64,000 bases of DNA from Pseudarthrobacter phenanthrenivorans. GTDB lineage: Bacteria > Actinomycetota > Actinomycetes > Actinomycetales > Micrococcaceae. The first letter of the stretch is position 1, and each line of letters begins with the position of its first letter. The stretch covers positions 87,381 through 151,380 of the forward strand of contig NZ_JWTB01000004.1 of assembly GCF_000813845.1 (NCBI RefSeq), given 5' to 3'. The translations under genes were made by a program, and so were the position numbers. The notes beneath the pieces were generated by a model that was given only the letters and a program-made list of their open reading frames with translations, was not told where the DNA came from and did not search any database. This document shows, piece after piece, positions 43,010 through 52,214 of this stretch.

Positions 43010-43046
43010 TCGTCCTACTCCTGTACGAAACTTCTTAGTGTGCATT

Positions 43047-44087
43047 TCAAAGCCTATCCAGAACAGCCGAGACAGCGGTGGAAAAGGCCTGTTGGCTGAA
43101 TTCTTGGTGGAATATCTCGGCCGGCACGACTGGAGGGAGCGTGGGCGTCTCCTTGAGGAGTTCGTCAATACGACCTATGTACTTTCCCCACACTGGTGCG
43201 AAGCCGGACACGACGTGATCCGTACCAAAGACGGGCACACCATGTGCCATGGCTTCTACCGCTTTCGCCTTTATCCCTCCCCCGTGGTCGACGGGAACGA
43301 TCGCAGCATCAATCGATTCGTAAAAGTTCGTTAGGGAATCTACTTTGCCTAGTACCGTCGCTTGCACGTTCCAGGTTTCCACGATGTCTGAACCAAACCC
43401 GGCAACAACAATTTCAATTCCCCGAGCCGCTAAAGCAGCGCCGTAACCGGCAAAAAATTCGCGCAGGGACATGACATTGGGGGGGTACAGAAAGTTTCCG
43501 ATAAAACCCACTCTTCTCACTTGGGAATTAGATCGAATTGCGCCGTTCCTGCTTGCAGCATTGATTGGAGTAGGTAACCAAAATGATGATGGACTAGTTG
43601 ATTCCGTGGCTGAAGTCTTATCTTCATATCCCGCATAAACGTTCGCGGCTGGCATGCGTACAAGTTGCCGCTCGCGACGAGCCCAGATCTGACTTTGGAG
43701 GTAGCCGCCCGGTCGCGAAATCCAAGCGGATCTACCCATGGTCCGAGCATTTACGCTCCAACGGTCCATCCAGTCGAATACCAGAGAGTGGCGGGGCAAT
43801 GTTTTAGCCGCGGAGGCAAAGACCGCGGGTACGGTGATGATGTTCACATCTGCGGAGGTCAAGGGCGGAAGCGCTGCGGCAAGAGGCATAGGAATGACTA
43901 GCTTTTTTGCCTTTCTCAAAGGGCTCTCTTGGTCCCCGTTTGATCTCAAGGGACTCCGCAAAGGAACAATTTTCGGAGTGTAACCAAGGCTCTCCAGTGC
44001 CTGATACCAGGACAACGCTCTGAGGCCACCCCCGTCTCTCGGCATGTCCTCCACCCCGTACCAGTAAACGATGTTAGCGGTGGGCAT
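43047..44087 (-). CDS. GT4-type glycosyltransferase
   Basis: A 346-residue GT-B glycosyltransferase: an N-terminal domain with YWYGVEDMPRDGGGLRALSW and a C-terminal domain with VGFIGNFLYPPNV, IVVAGFGSD and IVPVDHGGGIKAKAVEAMAHG, whose Glu-rich loop binds nucleotide sugar (GGIKxKxxEAMAxG motif). ATG 44087 overlaps the end of the preceding gene by 14 bases; longer starts run deeper into that gene. Specific sugar unknown. Confidence 0.82.
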   Translation of the reverse strand: MPTANIVYWYGVEDMPRDGGGLRALSWYQALESLGYTPKIVPLRSPLRSNGDQESPLRKAKKLVIPMPLAAALPPLTSADVNIITVPAVFASAAKTLPRHSLVFDWMDRWSVNARTMGRSAWISRPGGYLQSQIWARRERQLVRMPAANVYAGYEDKTSATESTSPSSFWLPTPINAASRNGAIRSNSQVRRVGFIGNFLYPPNVMSLREFFAGYGAALAARGIEIVVAGFGSDIVETWNVQATVLGKVDSLTNFYESIDAAIVPVDHGGGIKAKAVEAMAHGVPVFGTDHVVSGFAPVWGKYIGRIDELLKETPTLPPVVPAEIFHQEFSQQAFSTAVSAVLDRL

Positions 44088-45228
44088 CCAACACCGCCCT
44101 TTTACCGCTCGTGATCCTAGACCAGGCCTCGCCGAACCTTCGCCGGTAAGACTCGATGGAGTACCTCTCCAGATATGCGCGACGGGCATTGTTTCCAAGT
44201 ACTTGAGCAGATGCCTTACCAACAGAAGTCAACTTCAACCTCAAATCCTCTGCGTCGCCTATTTCGTAGAGCAGGCCGGTCTCACCGTGCTTGACGATAT
44301 CGACAACACCCCCAGCACGGCTGGCAATAACAGCTCGACCTCGCGCAAAGGCCTCTAGCACAACAAGACCAAAAGGCTCGGGATGGTCTGATGGAAGAAC
44401 CAGGAAATCGGCATCATCAAGATACTGCTCGATGTCCTGGACCTCACCAATAATCTTGACCGTATCTGGATTTTTTAGCTTCCCCACAAGTTTCGGGACG
44501 TCGACACTGCTGCCCACTGGGGGCGGGCCAGCGAGAATCAGGAGCTCACCAAGCGGCTCCTCCGTGTCCCATGCGTCGAGTAAAGTAGCGTGGCCCTTCC
44601 AAGCGTTCCATCGACTGGCTACTACGAAACGGACAGGTCCCGAAGGACTCGTAGGAACGAGGTCCTTCCCTGAATCCTGATGCGCATTGACCAGCAATGT
44701 GGCCCGTTTAGCCAAAGATGTACCCAGCGATCGTACGGATGCCGCCGAGATACAAAGTAGATGTGTAGCAAACGATGCAAAAATGCCGAGCACCCGAGAC
44801 TCTCGCTTCGACCAAATCTCCTGCACGTGCAGGACCCTGCTCTTGACCCCAGCCAGGCAGGCAAGTGGGAGACACAACACCATGGCAGTAGTTGTGCCAT
44901 AAACGACGTCTGGGCGGATTTTGCGCATGATGCGGTACGAACGCCAAATTCGCGACAGCAAAGGCACCAAGCCGCTAGGCGTGAGGTATCGCCGCCTCAG
45001 GACAGGTAATGGGCCAACTATTGTCTCGACCCCGAGTTCCTCGATGTGCTTGGCTAGGCGACTGTCGTTGCTTGGAAGGTCGTCTGGCAGATACACGACG
45101 GCAGCTTCCCGTTCAGGGGAGGGCAATGACCGGAGTAGTTCAAGGAGAATACGGTCGGCACCATACATCTCGTTAGAAGAGTGGACAAAAAGGGTACGTA
45201 TTGGCGAAGCGTGCCTGTTGAAAGTCAT
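44074..45228 (-). CDS. GT4-family glycosyltransferase
   Basis: A 384-residue GT-B enzyme. N-terminal TLFVHSSNEMYGADRILLELL; C-terminal RFVVASRWNAWKGHATLL, then DFLVLPSDHPEPFGLVVLEAFARGRAVI, the E-x7-E motif for the nucleotide sugar. Overlaps the acyltransferase gene upstream by four bases (ATGA). Probably adds one sugar of the repeat. Confidence 0.87.
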   Translation of the reverse strand: MTFNRHASPIRTLFVHSSNEMYGADRILLELLRSLPSPEREAAVVYLPDDLPSNDSRLAKHIEELGVETIVGPLPVLRRRYLTPSGLVPLLSRIWRSYRIMRKIRPDVVYGTTTAMVLCLPLACLAGVKSRVLHVQEIWSKRESRVLGIFASFATHLLCISAASVRSLGTSLAKRATLLVNAHQDSGKDLVPTSPSGPVRFVVASRWNAWKGHATLLDAWDTEEPLGELLILAGPPPVGSSVDVPKLVGKLKNPDTVKIIGEVQDIEQYLDDADFLVLPSDHPEPFGLVVLEAFARGRAVIASRAGGVVDIVKHGETGLLYEIGDAEDLRLKLTSVGKASAQVLGNNARRAYLERYSIESYRRRFGEAWSRITSGKRAVLDAHR

Positions 45229-45890
45229 CGTGTCCGAATCACCTTGGCAGGAACGCCGGCAACGACAGCACCGTCAGGAACGTCCCGCGTAACTACGCTT
45301 CCGGCAGCGATGACTACACCTGTTCCAACCGTTACGCCTGCTGTGATTGTGGCCCCACTACCCACCCAAGTGTCATCGCCGATTCGAAGAAAAGAACGAA
45401 CCACGCCTTGTGACTTGATTGTCTGAGAAGTGTCTTTGAAGTCGTGATTTTCAGAAAACAGCCGCACACCGGGCCCGAACATAACGTCGGAGCCGATTCT
45501 GATTTCGCCCGAACAGCCGACAAAGCAACCAGCACCGAAGCTCGATCTGTCCCCGACCCATAACCCTATGCCTACGTCGCCGCCGTAATAACTACTTGGG
45601 CGGATTTGAACACTTCTCCCGATTGATACCTCTGCCCCAAAGTTGAGACCAGAGTCTGCAAGGCCCTGAACCTCGGCAAAGTCTTCGACGACCAATCGAC
45701 CATCATGGGAGATATACTGCGGGTTTTTCAAACGGGCTCCCCGTCCAATAAAGAGAGGACCTCCGGAACGCCTGAGCAGGGGTTTCAAAGCGGCCCCGCG
45801 AAGGAGCATCGGACCCACTTTGGCTAACATTTGTGCCGTTGCAACCGCATTCTCTCGGTCCGGCAGTCCATGAAACCGCCCGATCTTCAT
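45225..45890 (-). CDS. Hexapeptide acyltransferase
   Basis: A 221-residue beta-helix acyltransferase: repeats from VEDFAEVQGLADSG to VTVGTGVVIAAGSVV, catalytic-type His in FSENHDFKDTSQ, and end PDGAVVAGVPAKVIRTR. The N-terminal 60 residues are longer than in WcaF-like members. Overlaps both neighbours by ATGA, so it is tightly coupled with two glycosyltransferases. Confidence 0.83.
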   Translation of the reverse strand: MKIGRFHGLPDRENAVATAQMLAKVGPMLLRGAALKPLLRRSGGPLFIGRGARLKNPQYISHDGRLVVEDFAEVQGLADSGLNFGAEVSIGRSVQIRPSSYYGGDVGIGLWVGDRSSFGAGCFVGCSGEIRIGSDVMFGPGVRLFSENHDFKDTSQTIKSQGVVRSFLRIGDDTWVGSGATITAGVTVGTGVVIAAGSVVTRDVPDGAVVAGVPAKVIRTR

Positions 45891-47008
45891 TTGAAAACCC
45901 TTTCGCTGGTTGCAGTGACTGCCTTTTTACGAAGTTCAGTGTCGTAAGCACGGCATACTGCGTCCCAGGTATAACCCTGTTGGACTCTATCGAGTGAGAG
46001 TTCCGCCAAGCGGTCCTGTTCAGACGGATCGTTCATAACCTTGCGGATGGCCTTTTCAATTGCTTGAGGTTTGGCATCGCAGAAGACGGCTTTGTCGCCT
46101 AGAACTTCGCGGTTGTAGACGGTGTCTCGGGCCACGACCGGGGCGCCGTTTGCCATTGCCTGAAGTAAAGCGGGATTAGTACCGCCTACGCTGTGACCAT
46201 GGAAATAGGCCCCACAGTTTCTCCAAAGGGCGAGCAGACGTTCGTCGTCGGAAACATGGCCGAGCCACTCGATATTGGGGCTGTCAGAGGCCAACCGCCG
46301 GACTTCCTGCTCTAAGGGACCTCCGTAACCGGACGAACCGACGATTACGATCTTGTATTCACGTGAGAGATTCTTTGCCGCGACAACAAATTCCGGGATC
46401 GTGTTCTCTGGAACGAATCGTGCGACAACAAGAATGTAGCGCCGGGCCTCTAGCCCGCTTTCTACCGGGGCAGGTGCGCCTTGATCGCCTCCGTATGGGA
46501 TGAAAACGCAAGACCTGCCGAAGTCTTCCTGCCAACGGCGCCCAATTTCTTGGGAGTCCGCGATGAGGACAGTCCCAAACCTGGCAGTCATTTTCGCGCC
46601 AAGTTTGAATACGAATTTTGCGAGCCGGCCCCATTTGGCACGTTCCCACTCGATTCCGTCTACATTGACCACCGTTGGCACGCCACGGATGGCGAGCAAG
46701 GGCAACCAGAATCCGTTGGCTACGTTCATGACGAGTGCCACGTCCGGCTTGGTCCAGAAGGCGTGAAGACAAGCTGTAAAACCATAAGACAAGGTACTTA
46801 GCGACTTGTTTTCCAAGCCCGGGGTCGTGACTACCGACACCCGCTCGTCCCTATCAGCGTGTTCTACGGAACTAGCGGATCGCCCGTAAACAGTAACTGC
46901 CCAATGGTTGTCAGCCAGGTAGGGCGCCAACTTCCTCACTGCGGTTTCAAACCCACCGTAGAAGCTCGGATAGCCCCTTGTTCCAATAATCGCGACTGTC
47001 CGGTTCAC
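45887..47008 (-). CDS. DUF1972/GT4 glycosyltransferase (rhamnosyltransferase-type)
   Basis: A 373-residue GT-B enzyme. AIIGTRGYPSFYGGFETAVR is the DUF1972 N-terminal signature, and the C-terminal domain has ILVVARFVPENTI, VGSSGYGGPLE and HSVGGTNPALLQAMANGAPV, the nucleotide-sugar loop. GTG 47008 with TGGGGGT eight bases before it is preferred over ATG 47020. Typically acts at the first or second step of repeat-unit assembly after the initiating sugar transferase encoded divergently. Confidence 0.85.
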   Translation of the reverse strand: MNRTVAIIGTRGYPSFYGGFETAVRKLAPYLADNHWAVTVYGRSASSVEHADRDERVSVVTTPGLENKSLSTLSYGFTACLHAFWTKPDVALVMNVANGFWLPLLAIRGVPTVVNVDGIEWERAKWGRLAKFVFKLGAKMTARFGTVLIADSQEIGRRWQEDFGRSCVFIPYGGDQGAPAPVESGLEARRYILVVARFVPENTIPEFVVAAKNLSREYKIVIVGSSGYGGPLEQEVRRLASDSPNIEWLGHVSDDERLLALWRNCGAYFHGHSVGGTNPALLQAMANGAPVVARDTVYNREVLGDKAVFCDAKPQAIEKAIRKVMNDPSEQDRLAELSLDRVQQGYTWDAVCRAYDTELRKKAVTATSERVFK

Positions 47009-47331
47009 GGAAACCCCCATTTGTTGATGCATCCAAGGCTCCCGCAAGAAGCCGCAACCGAGGTTACCACTCGGCGGTGACGGTTCCGCCCTATCGAATG
47101 CCGATGCGATGGATGCCTCTCATATAGGACGCCGACGAAAACAGGTTCCCCTATGCACGCGGCTACCTGAATTTGTTGCCTCTGCACCCCCTCCAAGCCA
47201 CAGACGTTGCGGCGGAAACCTCCTCAAGGCGCCGCCCGGTCGGTGGAACATTACAGTTAGGACGTGTGGCGGCTGTAACCTGTCCTCTGTGCTCGCGCGT
47301 AGAGCGCAATAAGAACTTTTGGGGGTCTTCG
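47009..47331. other. Divergent gap at the sugar-transferase gene
   Basis: 323 bp between the DUF1972 glycosyltransferase and the initiating sugar transferase. No gene or clear operator was recognised. A frame open from TTG 47173 into the sugar transferase exists but lacks a ribosome site. Confidence 0.4.
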
Positions 47332-48756
47332 TTGGATTGGCGGAAGCGGACATCGCGGGCTTTGCGGTTTGTCGATGCCTTCGTGATCATTTGGGCTGTC
47401 GCTGGGGCCTACGTCATCAGATTTGGGCTCGGGCCCGATCCCGCTAATTCAGGGTTTGAATCAGGATACGTCTTGCTCTCCGTTGCTCTCTGCATCGCTT
47501 GGTGGCTGATGTTGGGAGCCTGGAACAGTCGGCAGAGCCGAATCCTTGGGTCGGGACCGGACGAATATAAGCGTGTTGCCGCAGCGTCACTTTGGCTTTT
47601 TGGACTTGTCGCAATTTTCTCGTACGTCCTGAGGATTGATACCGCCCGGGGCTACGTGGGTATCGCTCTACCCGTCGGTTTGACAGGTCTTCTCTTGGCC
47701 CGCTGGCTACTTCGACAGCACCTGAACGTCACCCGGCAAGGCGGCAGAAGCATGTCACGTTTGATGCTTCTCGGCGGTCCCGGCGCGGTGGCCCACCTTG
47801 CGTCAACGCTGGCCGAGGCAAAGCACGCCGGATATCTCCCGATTGCCGCCTACATGCCCGGAGCCGATGAGTCCATTACCGTCGAAGCCGGTTCAGGTCT
47901 TCCCGTCCTGGGGCACGATGCCGAAACGGAAGCGATTTTGCAAGCAATCGACCATTGCGAAGCCGATGCCGTGGCTGTGTCCGCCGGCGTCCAATTGCAC
48001 CCTCAGACCCTGCGTCACCTAGGTTGGGCGTTGGCCTCGCGCAACGTCGGGCTCATTATGGCACCCGCCCTGACGGATATCGCCGGGCCACGGATCCATA
48101 CTCAACAAGTTGCCGGGCTTCCGCTAATCCACGTCACAACTCCAACTTTGGAGGGCGGGCAGCGAGTCGCAAAGCGCTTGTTTGATGTAGTTGCCGGAGG
48201 GATTCTCGTTCTGCTGTCGTTACCAGTGATGCTGGCGATCGTCATAGCGATAAAGATCTCCAGCCCAGGCCCCGTGCTTTTCAAACAGGAAAGGGTGGGA
48301 ATCAGCGGCGTCAGCTTTGACATGCTCAAGTTTCGCTCCATGGTCGTGGATGCTGAGCAGCTATTGTTCGAGTTGAGGAACCGCAATGAGGGCAGCGGAG
48401 TTCTATTCAAGATCAAGGATGATCCGCGAATAACCCCCATCGGAAAATTCCTGCGAAAGTTCAGCTTGGATGAGCTTCCGCAGCTCTTCAATGTGTTGGC
48501 TGGTTCAATGAGCTTGGTGGGCCCGCGACCTCCCCTCCCTAAAGAAGTCGAAGGTTATGAAAAGGACGTTCGGCGTCGTCTCTTAGTAAAGCCGGGTTTG
48601 ACCGGGCTCTGGCAAGTGAGTGGACGTTCCAACTTGTCATGGCAGGACTCAGTGAGGTTGGACCTCTACTACGTCGAGAACTGGTCCTTGGCCGGTGACC
48701 TCCTCATACTCCTTAAGACGGCAAGAGCGGTGTTCAAGAGTACCGGCGCCTACTGA
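47332..48756 (+). CDS. Initiating undecaprenyl-phosphate sugar transferase (WbaP/CpsE type)
   Basis: A 474-residue membrane protein: four N-terminal helices, a CoA-binding-like middle domain (LMLLGGPGAVAHLAST), then the bacterial sugar-transferase domain (from about residue 275: KRLFDVVAGGILVLLSLP; KFRSM; RKFSLDELPQLFNV; MSLVGPRPPLP; GLTGLWQVSGRS). It attaches the first sugar-phosphate to undecaprenyl phosphate. TTG 47332 is chosen because GGGGG lies six bases upstream; a longer frame from TTG 47173 has no such site. Confidence 0.88.
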   Translation: MDWRKRTSRALRFVDAFVIIWAVAGAYVIRFGLGPDPANSGFESGYVLLSVALCIAWWLMLGAWNSRQSRILGSGPDEYKRVAAASLWLFGLVAIFSYVLRIDTARGYVGIALPVGLTGLLLARWLLRQHLNVTRQGGRSMSRLMLLGGPGAVAHLASTLAEAKHAGYLPIAAYMPGADESITVEAGSGLPVLGHDAETEAILQAIDHCEADAVAVSAGVQLHPQTLRHLGWALASRNVGLIMAPALTDIAGPRIHTQQVAGLPLIHVTTPTLEGGQRVAKRLFDVVAGGILVLLSLPVMLAIVIAIKISSPGPVLFKQERVGISGVSFDMLKFRSMVVDAEQLLFELRNRNEGSGVLFKIKDDPRITPIGKFLRKFSLDELPQLFNVLAGSMSLVGPRPPLPKEVEGYEKDVRRRLLVKPGLTGLWQVSGRSNLSWQDSVRLDLYYVENWSLAGDLLILLKTARAVFKSTGAY

Positions 48757-48808
48757 ATGTTGACTGCCGCCTGTACACGTTAACTGGCCTAAGGGGAAGG
48801 AACACCTG

Positions 48809-50689
48809 ATGGCGAATTCCATCGCCGATACAAAAAGCAACCGGAAAGCGGGCAGGACGGGCAAAATGTCTGGGAAACGTCGGGCTATGCCTCGAAACCG
48901 TGCAGCCGTGTTTGCAATATGCGGTGCCCTCGCACTAGGCACAGGAGCAGTCTGCGCCGCAGTACTCGCATCCACCGCGTCTTCCATCAAGTCAGAACTG
49001 GAGGCTGCTGTTCAGATCGTCCCTAAGCTCAAGGAAGAACTGGCAGGAGACAAATTCACTGAAGCCAGTTCGTCCGCTGAAGCACTCCGTGCGCATACGG
49101 CTGCTGCGAAGAAGGCAGTTGATAATCCTTTGTGGACTCTAGCGTCTTCTTTGCCCGGTCTCGGACAGAACGCGAGCGCCGTCTCTGAGGTCGCTCGATC
49201 AGCAGATGACGTGGCAAACCTCGGTTTGCTGCCGTTAGTCAAGGCATTCAGCAGTCTCGACTGGAGTAGCCTGCTACCAAGCGAGTCTGGGACAGACCTA
49301 TCCCAGCTGAAGGCCGCTTCACCCAACGTATCTTCCGCCGCGCATACAGTTCGGCTCTCAGCTGAGCGCCTTGGTGGCATAGACACGAGTTCCTTGCTCC
49401 CTCAGGTCGCCCAGCCTGTCATACAAGCCCGAGACCAGCTCAACAATATGACAAGCGCACTAGACGCCGCCGCAGACGCAGCAAAGCTAGCGCCTCAAAT
49501 GCTCGGTGCCGATGGTGTGAAGAACTACTTACTCATGATTCAAAACAACGCTGAGTCCCGCGCATCCGGCGGCATTCCGGGCGCGCTGGCAGTTCTGACG
49601 CTTGACCACGGGAAGCTCTCGCTTGGCGCCCAAAGTAGCGCAGGCGATATCGGCACCATGACGCCGACATTGGCCGTGGACCGACAACAGCAGCAGATAT
49701 ATTCCACCAGGCTCGGAAAGTACATGCAGGACGTGAACCTCACTCCTGATTTCCCCACTGCGGCTGCTACTGCTCAGGCTATGTGGGAGAAGACAAACGG
49801 CCAGCGCGTGGACGGCGTAATATCCCTCGACCCAGTGGTACTCAGCTACATCCTGCAGGCGACAGGACCAGTTGAGGTGAGCGGTCCAGACCTTGCTGCG
49901 GTCAAGGCAACAGGATTGCCGACTGAACTCACCGGAAGCAACGTTATCCCGACCCTACTTTCCGACGTTTATGCCAAGATCCCACAACCGAAACTCCAGG
50001 ATCTTTACTTCGCTGGAGTTGCCAAAGAAGTATTTTCCGCATTGTCTAACGGCAAGGGTGAAGCCAAGGGTCTGATCACCGGAATAACCCGAGGCACAGA
50101 AGAAGGACGCGTTTTGGTCTGGTCTGCAAATCCGGACGAGCAGTCTGTGCTGGGCAAGTATGCGCTGAGCGGCTCGGTGTCGGGTGCGAGTGTTTCCCCC
50201 GCTGAGTTCGGCATCTACTTCAATGACGGCACTGGCGCCAAAATGGACTACTACGTCAAGCGCACTGTCCAGCTCGTTAAAGAGTGCCCGGTGGACGGCT
50301 ATGAACAAACAACGATCCGCGTGACTAGTACTAACACCGCGCCCGCTGACGCCGCTACAACATTGCCACCCTACGTGACCGGGGCCGGAGCGTTTGGGGT
50401 TCCACCTGGAACAGTGCAGACCAATATCGTTGCTTACGGACCAGTTCAGGCAAACATCGAATCAGCCACCCTCGAGCGCCAAAAGATTCCCTTCGCACCT
50501 TACCTACACGCGAACCGCCCCGTTGGCGTCGTAAGCCAGCAACTTGCACCCGGGGAAACCAAGACTTTGGAGTTCACCTTTGGAAAAATCGTCCAGCACA
50601 CAGAACCTAACGTGGTTGTCACTCCCACGGTCCAGTCTGTAAAGGATGTTGTCCTGCCCAACGAAAATGCGGCGTGTTACCAGGGCTGA
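48809..50689 (+). CDS. DUF4012 exported protein
   Basis: A 626-residue protein with an N-terminal membrane anchor (about 33-55) and a large outer DUF4012 domain: GVKNYLLMIQNNAESRASGG is the family hallmark, then LTLDHGKLSLG, VDGVISLDPVVLSYIL and ITRGTEEGRVLVWSANPDEQ. Two late cysteines (KECPV and AACYQG) may pair. DUF4012 proteins are regular members of actinobacterial exopolysaccharide clusters; a role in polymer anchoring is suspected but not shown. Confidence 0.88.
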   Translation: MANSIADTKSNRKAGRTGKMSGKRRAMPRNRAAVFAICGALALGTGAVCAAVLASTASSIKSELEAAVQIVPKLKEELAGDKFTEASSSAEALRAHTAAAKKAVDNPLWTLASSLPGLGQNASAVSEVARSADDVANLGLLPLVKAFSSLDWSSLLPSESGTDLSQLKAASPNVSSAAHTVRLSAERLGGIDTSSLLPQVAQPVIQARDQLNNMTSALDAAADAAKLAPQMLGADGVKNYLLMIQNNAESRASGGIPGALAVLTLDHGKLSLGAQSSAGDIGTMTPTLAVDRQQQQIYSTRLGKYMQDVNLTPDFPTAAATAQAMWEKTNGQRVDGVISLDPVVLSYILQATGPVEVSGPDLAAVKATGLPTELTGSNVIPTLLSDVYAKIPQPKLQDLYFAGVAKEVFSALSNGKGEAKGLITGITRGTEEGRVLVWSANPDEQSVLGKYALSGSVSGASVSPAEFGIYFNDGTGAKMDYYVKRTVQLVKECPVDGYEQTTIRVTSTNTAPADAATTLPPYVTGAGAFGVPPGTVQTNIVAYGPVQANIESATLERQKIPFAPYLHANRPVGVVSQQLAPGETKTLEFTFGKIVQHTEPNVVVTPTVQSVKDVVLPNENAACYQG

Positions 50690-50794
50690 TTACAAATGTG
50701 GACCCCGCGTTAACACTATGTAAACCGTCTGGATTGAGGTTGGTCACTACCGGCTCGGGATGGTAACGTTTTTTTGGGATATCTATCCGTAGTT

Positions 50795-50841
50795 CCGTAC
50801 TTGGTCTCGTACGGAGGGGGAATCTCCCCAAATTCGGGTAC
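50795..50841 (+). promoter_or_regulatory. Hairpin-bearing 5' leader of the LANTG protein gene
   Basis: CCGTAC (50795-50800) pairs with GTACGG (50809-50814); GGGGA (50817-50821) pairs with TCCCC (50825-50829). TTCGGGTAC (50833-50841) follows, sharing CGGGTAC with leaders at 9134 and 33882. GGGGGG lies shortly before the ATG at 50871. Confidence 0.45.
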
Positions 50842-50870
50842 CACAACTTAACGTCTCCGGGGGGACACAC

Positions 50871-51470
50871 ATGAAGAAAACACTCGCTGCACTCGCCCTT
50901 GCTGGGTCCATCGCGCTCGTTGGTTCTGCACCCGCCATGGCTGCGACCTATCCGGCCCTTCCGCCGCAGGCCGCTGTTTCTGACGGCACCGTCGGTCCGG
51001 GCGAAACCTTCGTCTTCCGCGGTCAGGGCTTCCGTGCGGGGGAACCGCTGGTTATCACGGTCACGCCCGGCCAGGCTCCTGCTTCCAACGGCGCGGGCGT
51101 TGGTAACCGTGCTGTGGCTGCCCGGATCGCCGTGGTCGCCGAAGCACAGAACCTCTCGGCTACTGCCGACGCGCAGGGCGCGGTTTCACTGCCTATCGCC
51201 ATCAGCGAAGCCGGCACGTACTCCATCACCGCAACCGGCACGCAGTCCGGCGTTACGGTCGGCCCCGTTACGGTTACCGTCGCAGCCTCCCTGGCTAACA
51301 CCGGTGGCAACGCGGCCGGTGCTCCGCTCGCCAATACGGGTGGTCTGGCAAACACCGGCGCCGACTCCGGCCTGATCCTTTGGACTCTGGTTGGCGCTGG
51401 CGCACTGGCTGCCGGCGCAACCTCAGTCGTAGTGGTTCGCCGCCGCGCCAAGGCCGAGGCTGCTGCATAG
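50871..51470 (+). CDS. Sortase-anchored surface protein with triple LANTG
   Basis: A 199-residue cell-wall protein: signal peptide ending PAMAA, a beta-type domain (about 37-137), then three LANTG motifs (141-145, 153-157 and 159-163). The last is followed by the usual membrane helix (about 166-189) and RRRAK tail, the true sorting signal; the others are tandem decoys or alternative sites. LANTG/LAXTG is the housekeeping class E sortase motif of high-GC actinobacteria. Followed by a strong terminator. Confidence 0.88.
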   Translation: MKKTLAALALAGSIALVGSAPAMAATYPALPPQAAVSDGTVGPGETFVFRGQGFRAGEPLVITVTPGQAPASNGAGVGNRAVAARIAVVAEAQNLSATADAQGAVSLPIAISEAGTYSITATGTQSGVTVGPVTVTVAASLANTGGNAAGAPLANTGGLANTGADSGLILWTLVGAGALAAGATSVVVVRRRAKAEAAA

Positions 51471-51494
51471 TAGCAACCCTCTCCAGCACCAACG

Positions 51495-51540
51495 AAGGTG
51501 GGTGCTTCTCCGACATCGGAGAAGCACCCACCTTTTGCTT
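51495..51540 (+). terminator. Strong Rho-independent terminator
   Basis: AAGGTGGGTGCTTCTCCGA (51495-51513) pairs perfectly over 19 bases with the complement at 51516-51534, and TTGCTTTT follows. Confidence 0.92.
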
Positions 51541-51560
51541 TTGTGGTATCTATTTGATCT

Positions 51561-51707
51561 ATGGGGAGACATTGGAGCAAAGCACCTCGCGAATACGACT
51601 TTTCCATACCGCCTCCAAACCCGCAGGTGCTTCGCTACGCCGTGTTGGCGATGCTCTTCGCCGGCGCCGTGGGAACCGCCGCGTTTGCCCTTCTACTTAC
51701 CAGCTGA
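51561..51707 (+). CDS. 48-residue membrane protein
   Basis: A small gene: MGRHWSKAPREYDFSIPPPN, then a single helix (VLRYAVLAMLFAGAVGTAA then FALLLTS). It starts 21 bases after the terminator, ends seven bases before the VanZ-like start and runs in another frame than the longer shadow reading. Gene-like composition (basic start, Pro-turn, helix) supports coding; function unknown. Confidence 0.55.
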   Translation: MGRHWSKAPREYDFSIPPPNPQVLRYAVLAMLFAGAVGTAAFALLLTS

Positions 51708-51714
51708 CGCGTCC

Positions 51715-52149
51715 TTGAAACTCCTCCAGAACCGTCGGGTCTGGCGCGGGATTCTTGTTCTCATGTTTTTTCCGCTGGCCCTTATTGCGTTTTGGCCCTC
51801 CCCCGTAGACCAACCCATCCAAGGGCAGCTGGTAAGAGGCTTATATCTTCTGCACCGGCAGGGGGTTCCAACCTGGGTGAACTACGCCGCCATCGAAGCA
51901 GCCGCCAACATTGCGATTTTTATTCCACTCGGAATAGTTAGCAGTTTGGCCTTTCCCGCAAAGCTCTGGTGGCAGTTGGCTGCACTCGGGATGCTGGTTT
52001 CAGGTTGCATCGAACTTGGCCAACTCTTGTTTCTTCATGATCGTTTTGCAACCTTGTCAGACGTTGTCACCAACACTGCAGGAGCCGCGCTCGGGGCGCT
52101 CACGGTCAAGTTGTTCAGGCAAAATGTCCGTGCACTCGGGGCCACTTAA
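51715..52149 (+). CDS. VanZ-family membrane protein
   Basis: A 144-residue protein with about four membrane segments and the VanZ-like core [17 protein letters not shown] then [14 protein letters not shown] and the final [14 protein letters not shown]. VanZ-like proteins confer low-level lipoglycopeptide tolerance in some bacteria; most are uncharacterised. TTG 51715 is chosen because the frame upstream overlaps the 48-residue gene and lacks family similarity. Confidence 0.78.
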   Translation: MKLLQNRRVWRGILVLMFFPLALIAFWPSPVDQPIQGQLVRGLYLLHRQGVPTWVNYAAIEAAANIAIFIPLGIVSSLAFPAKLWWQLAALGMLVSGCIELGQLLFLHDRFATLSDVVTNTAGAALGALTVKLFRQNVRALGAT

Positions 52150-52214
52150 CCCGCATCTTTCCCATTGGTGTGACAAATGTTGGTGCTTTTTACGATCTAA
52201 CGGAAAATGTAGAA

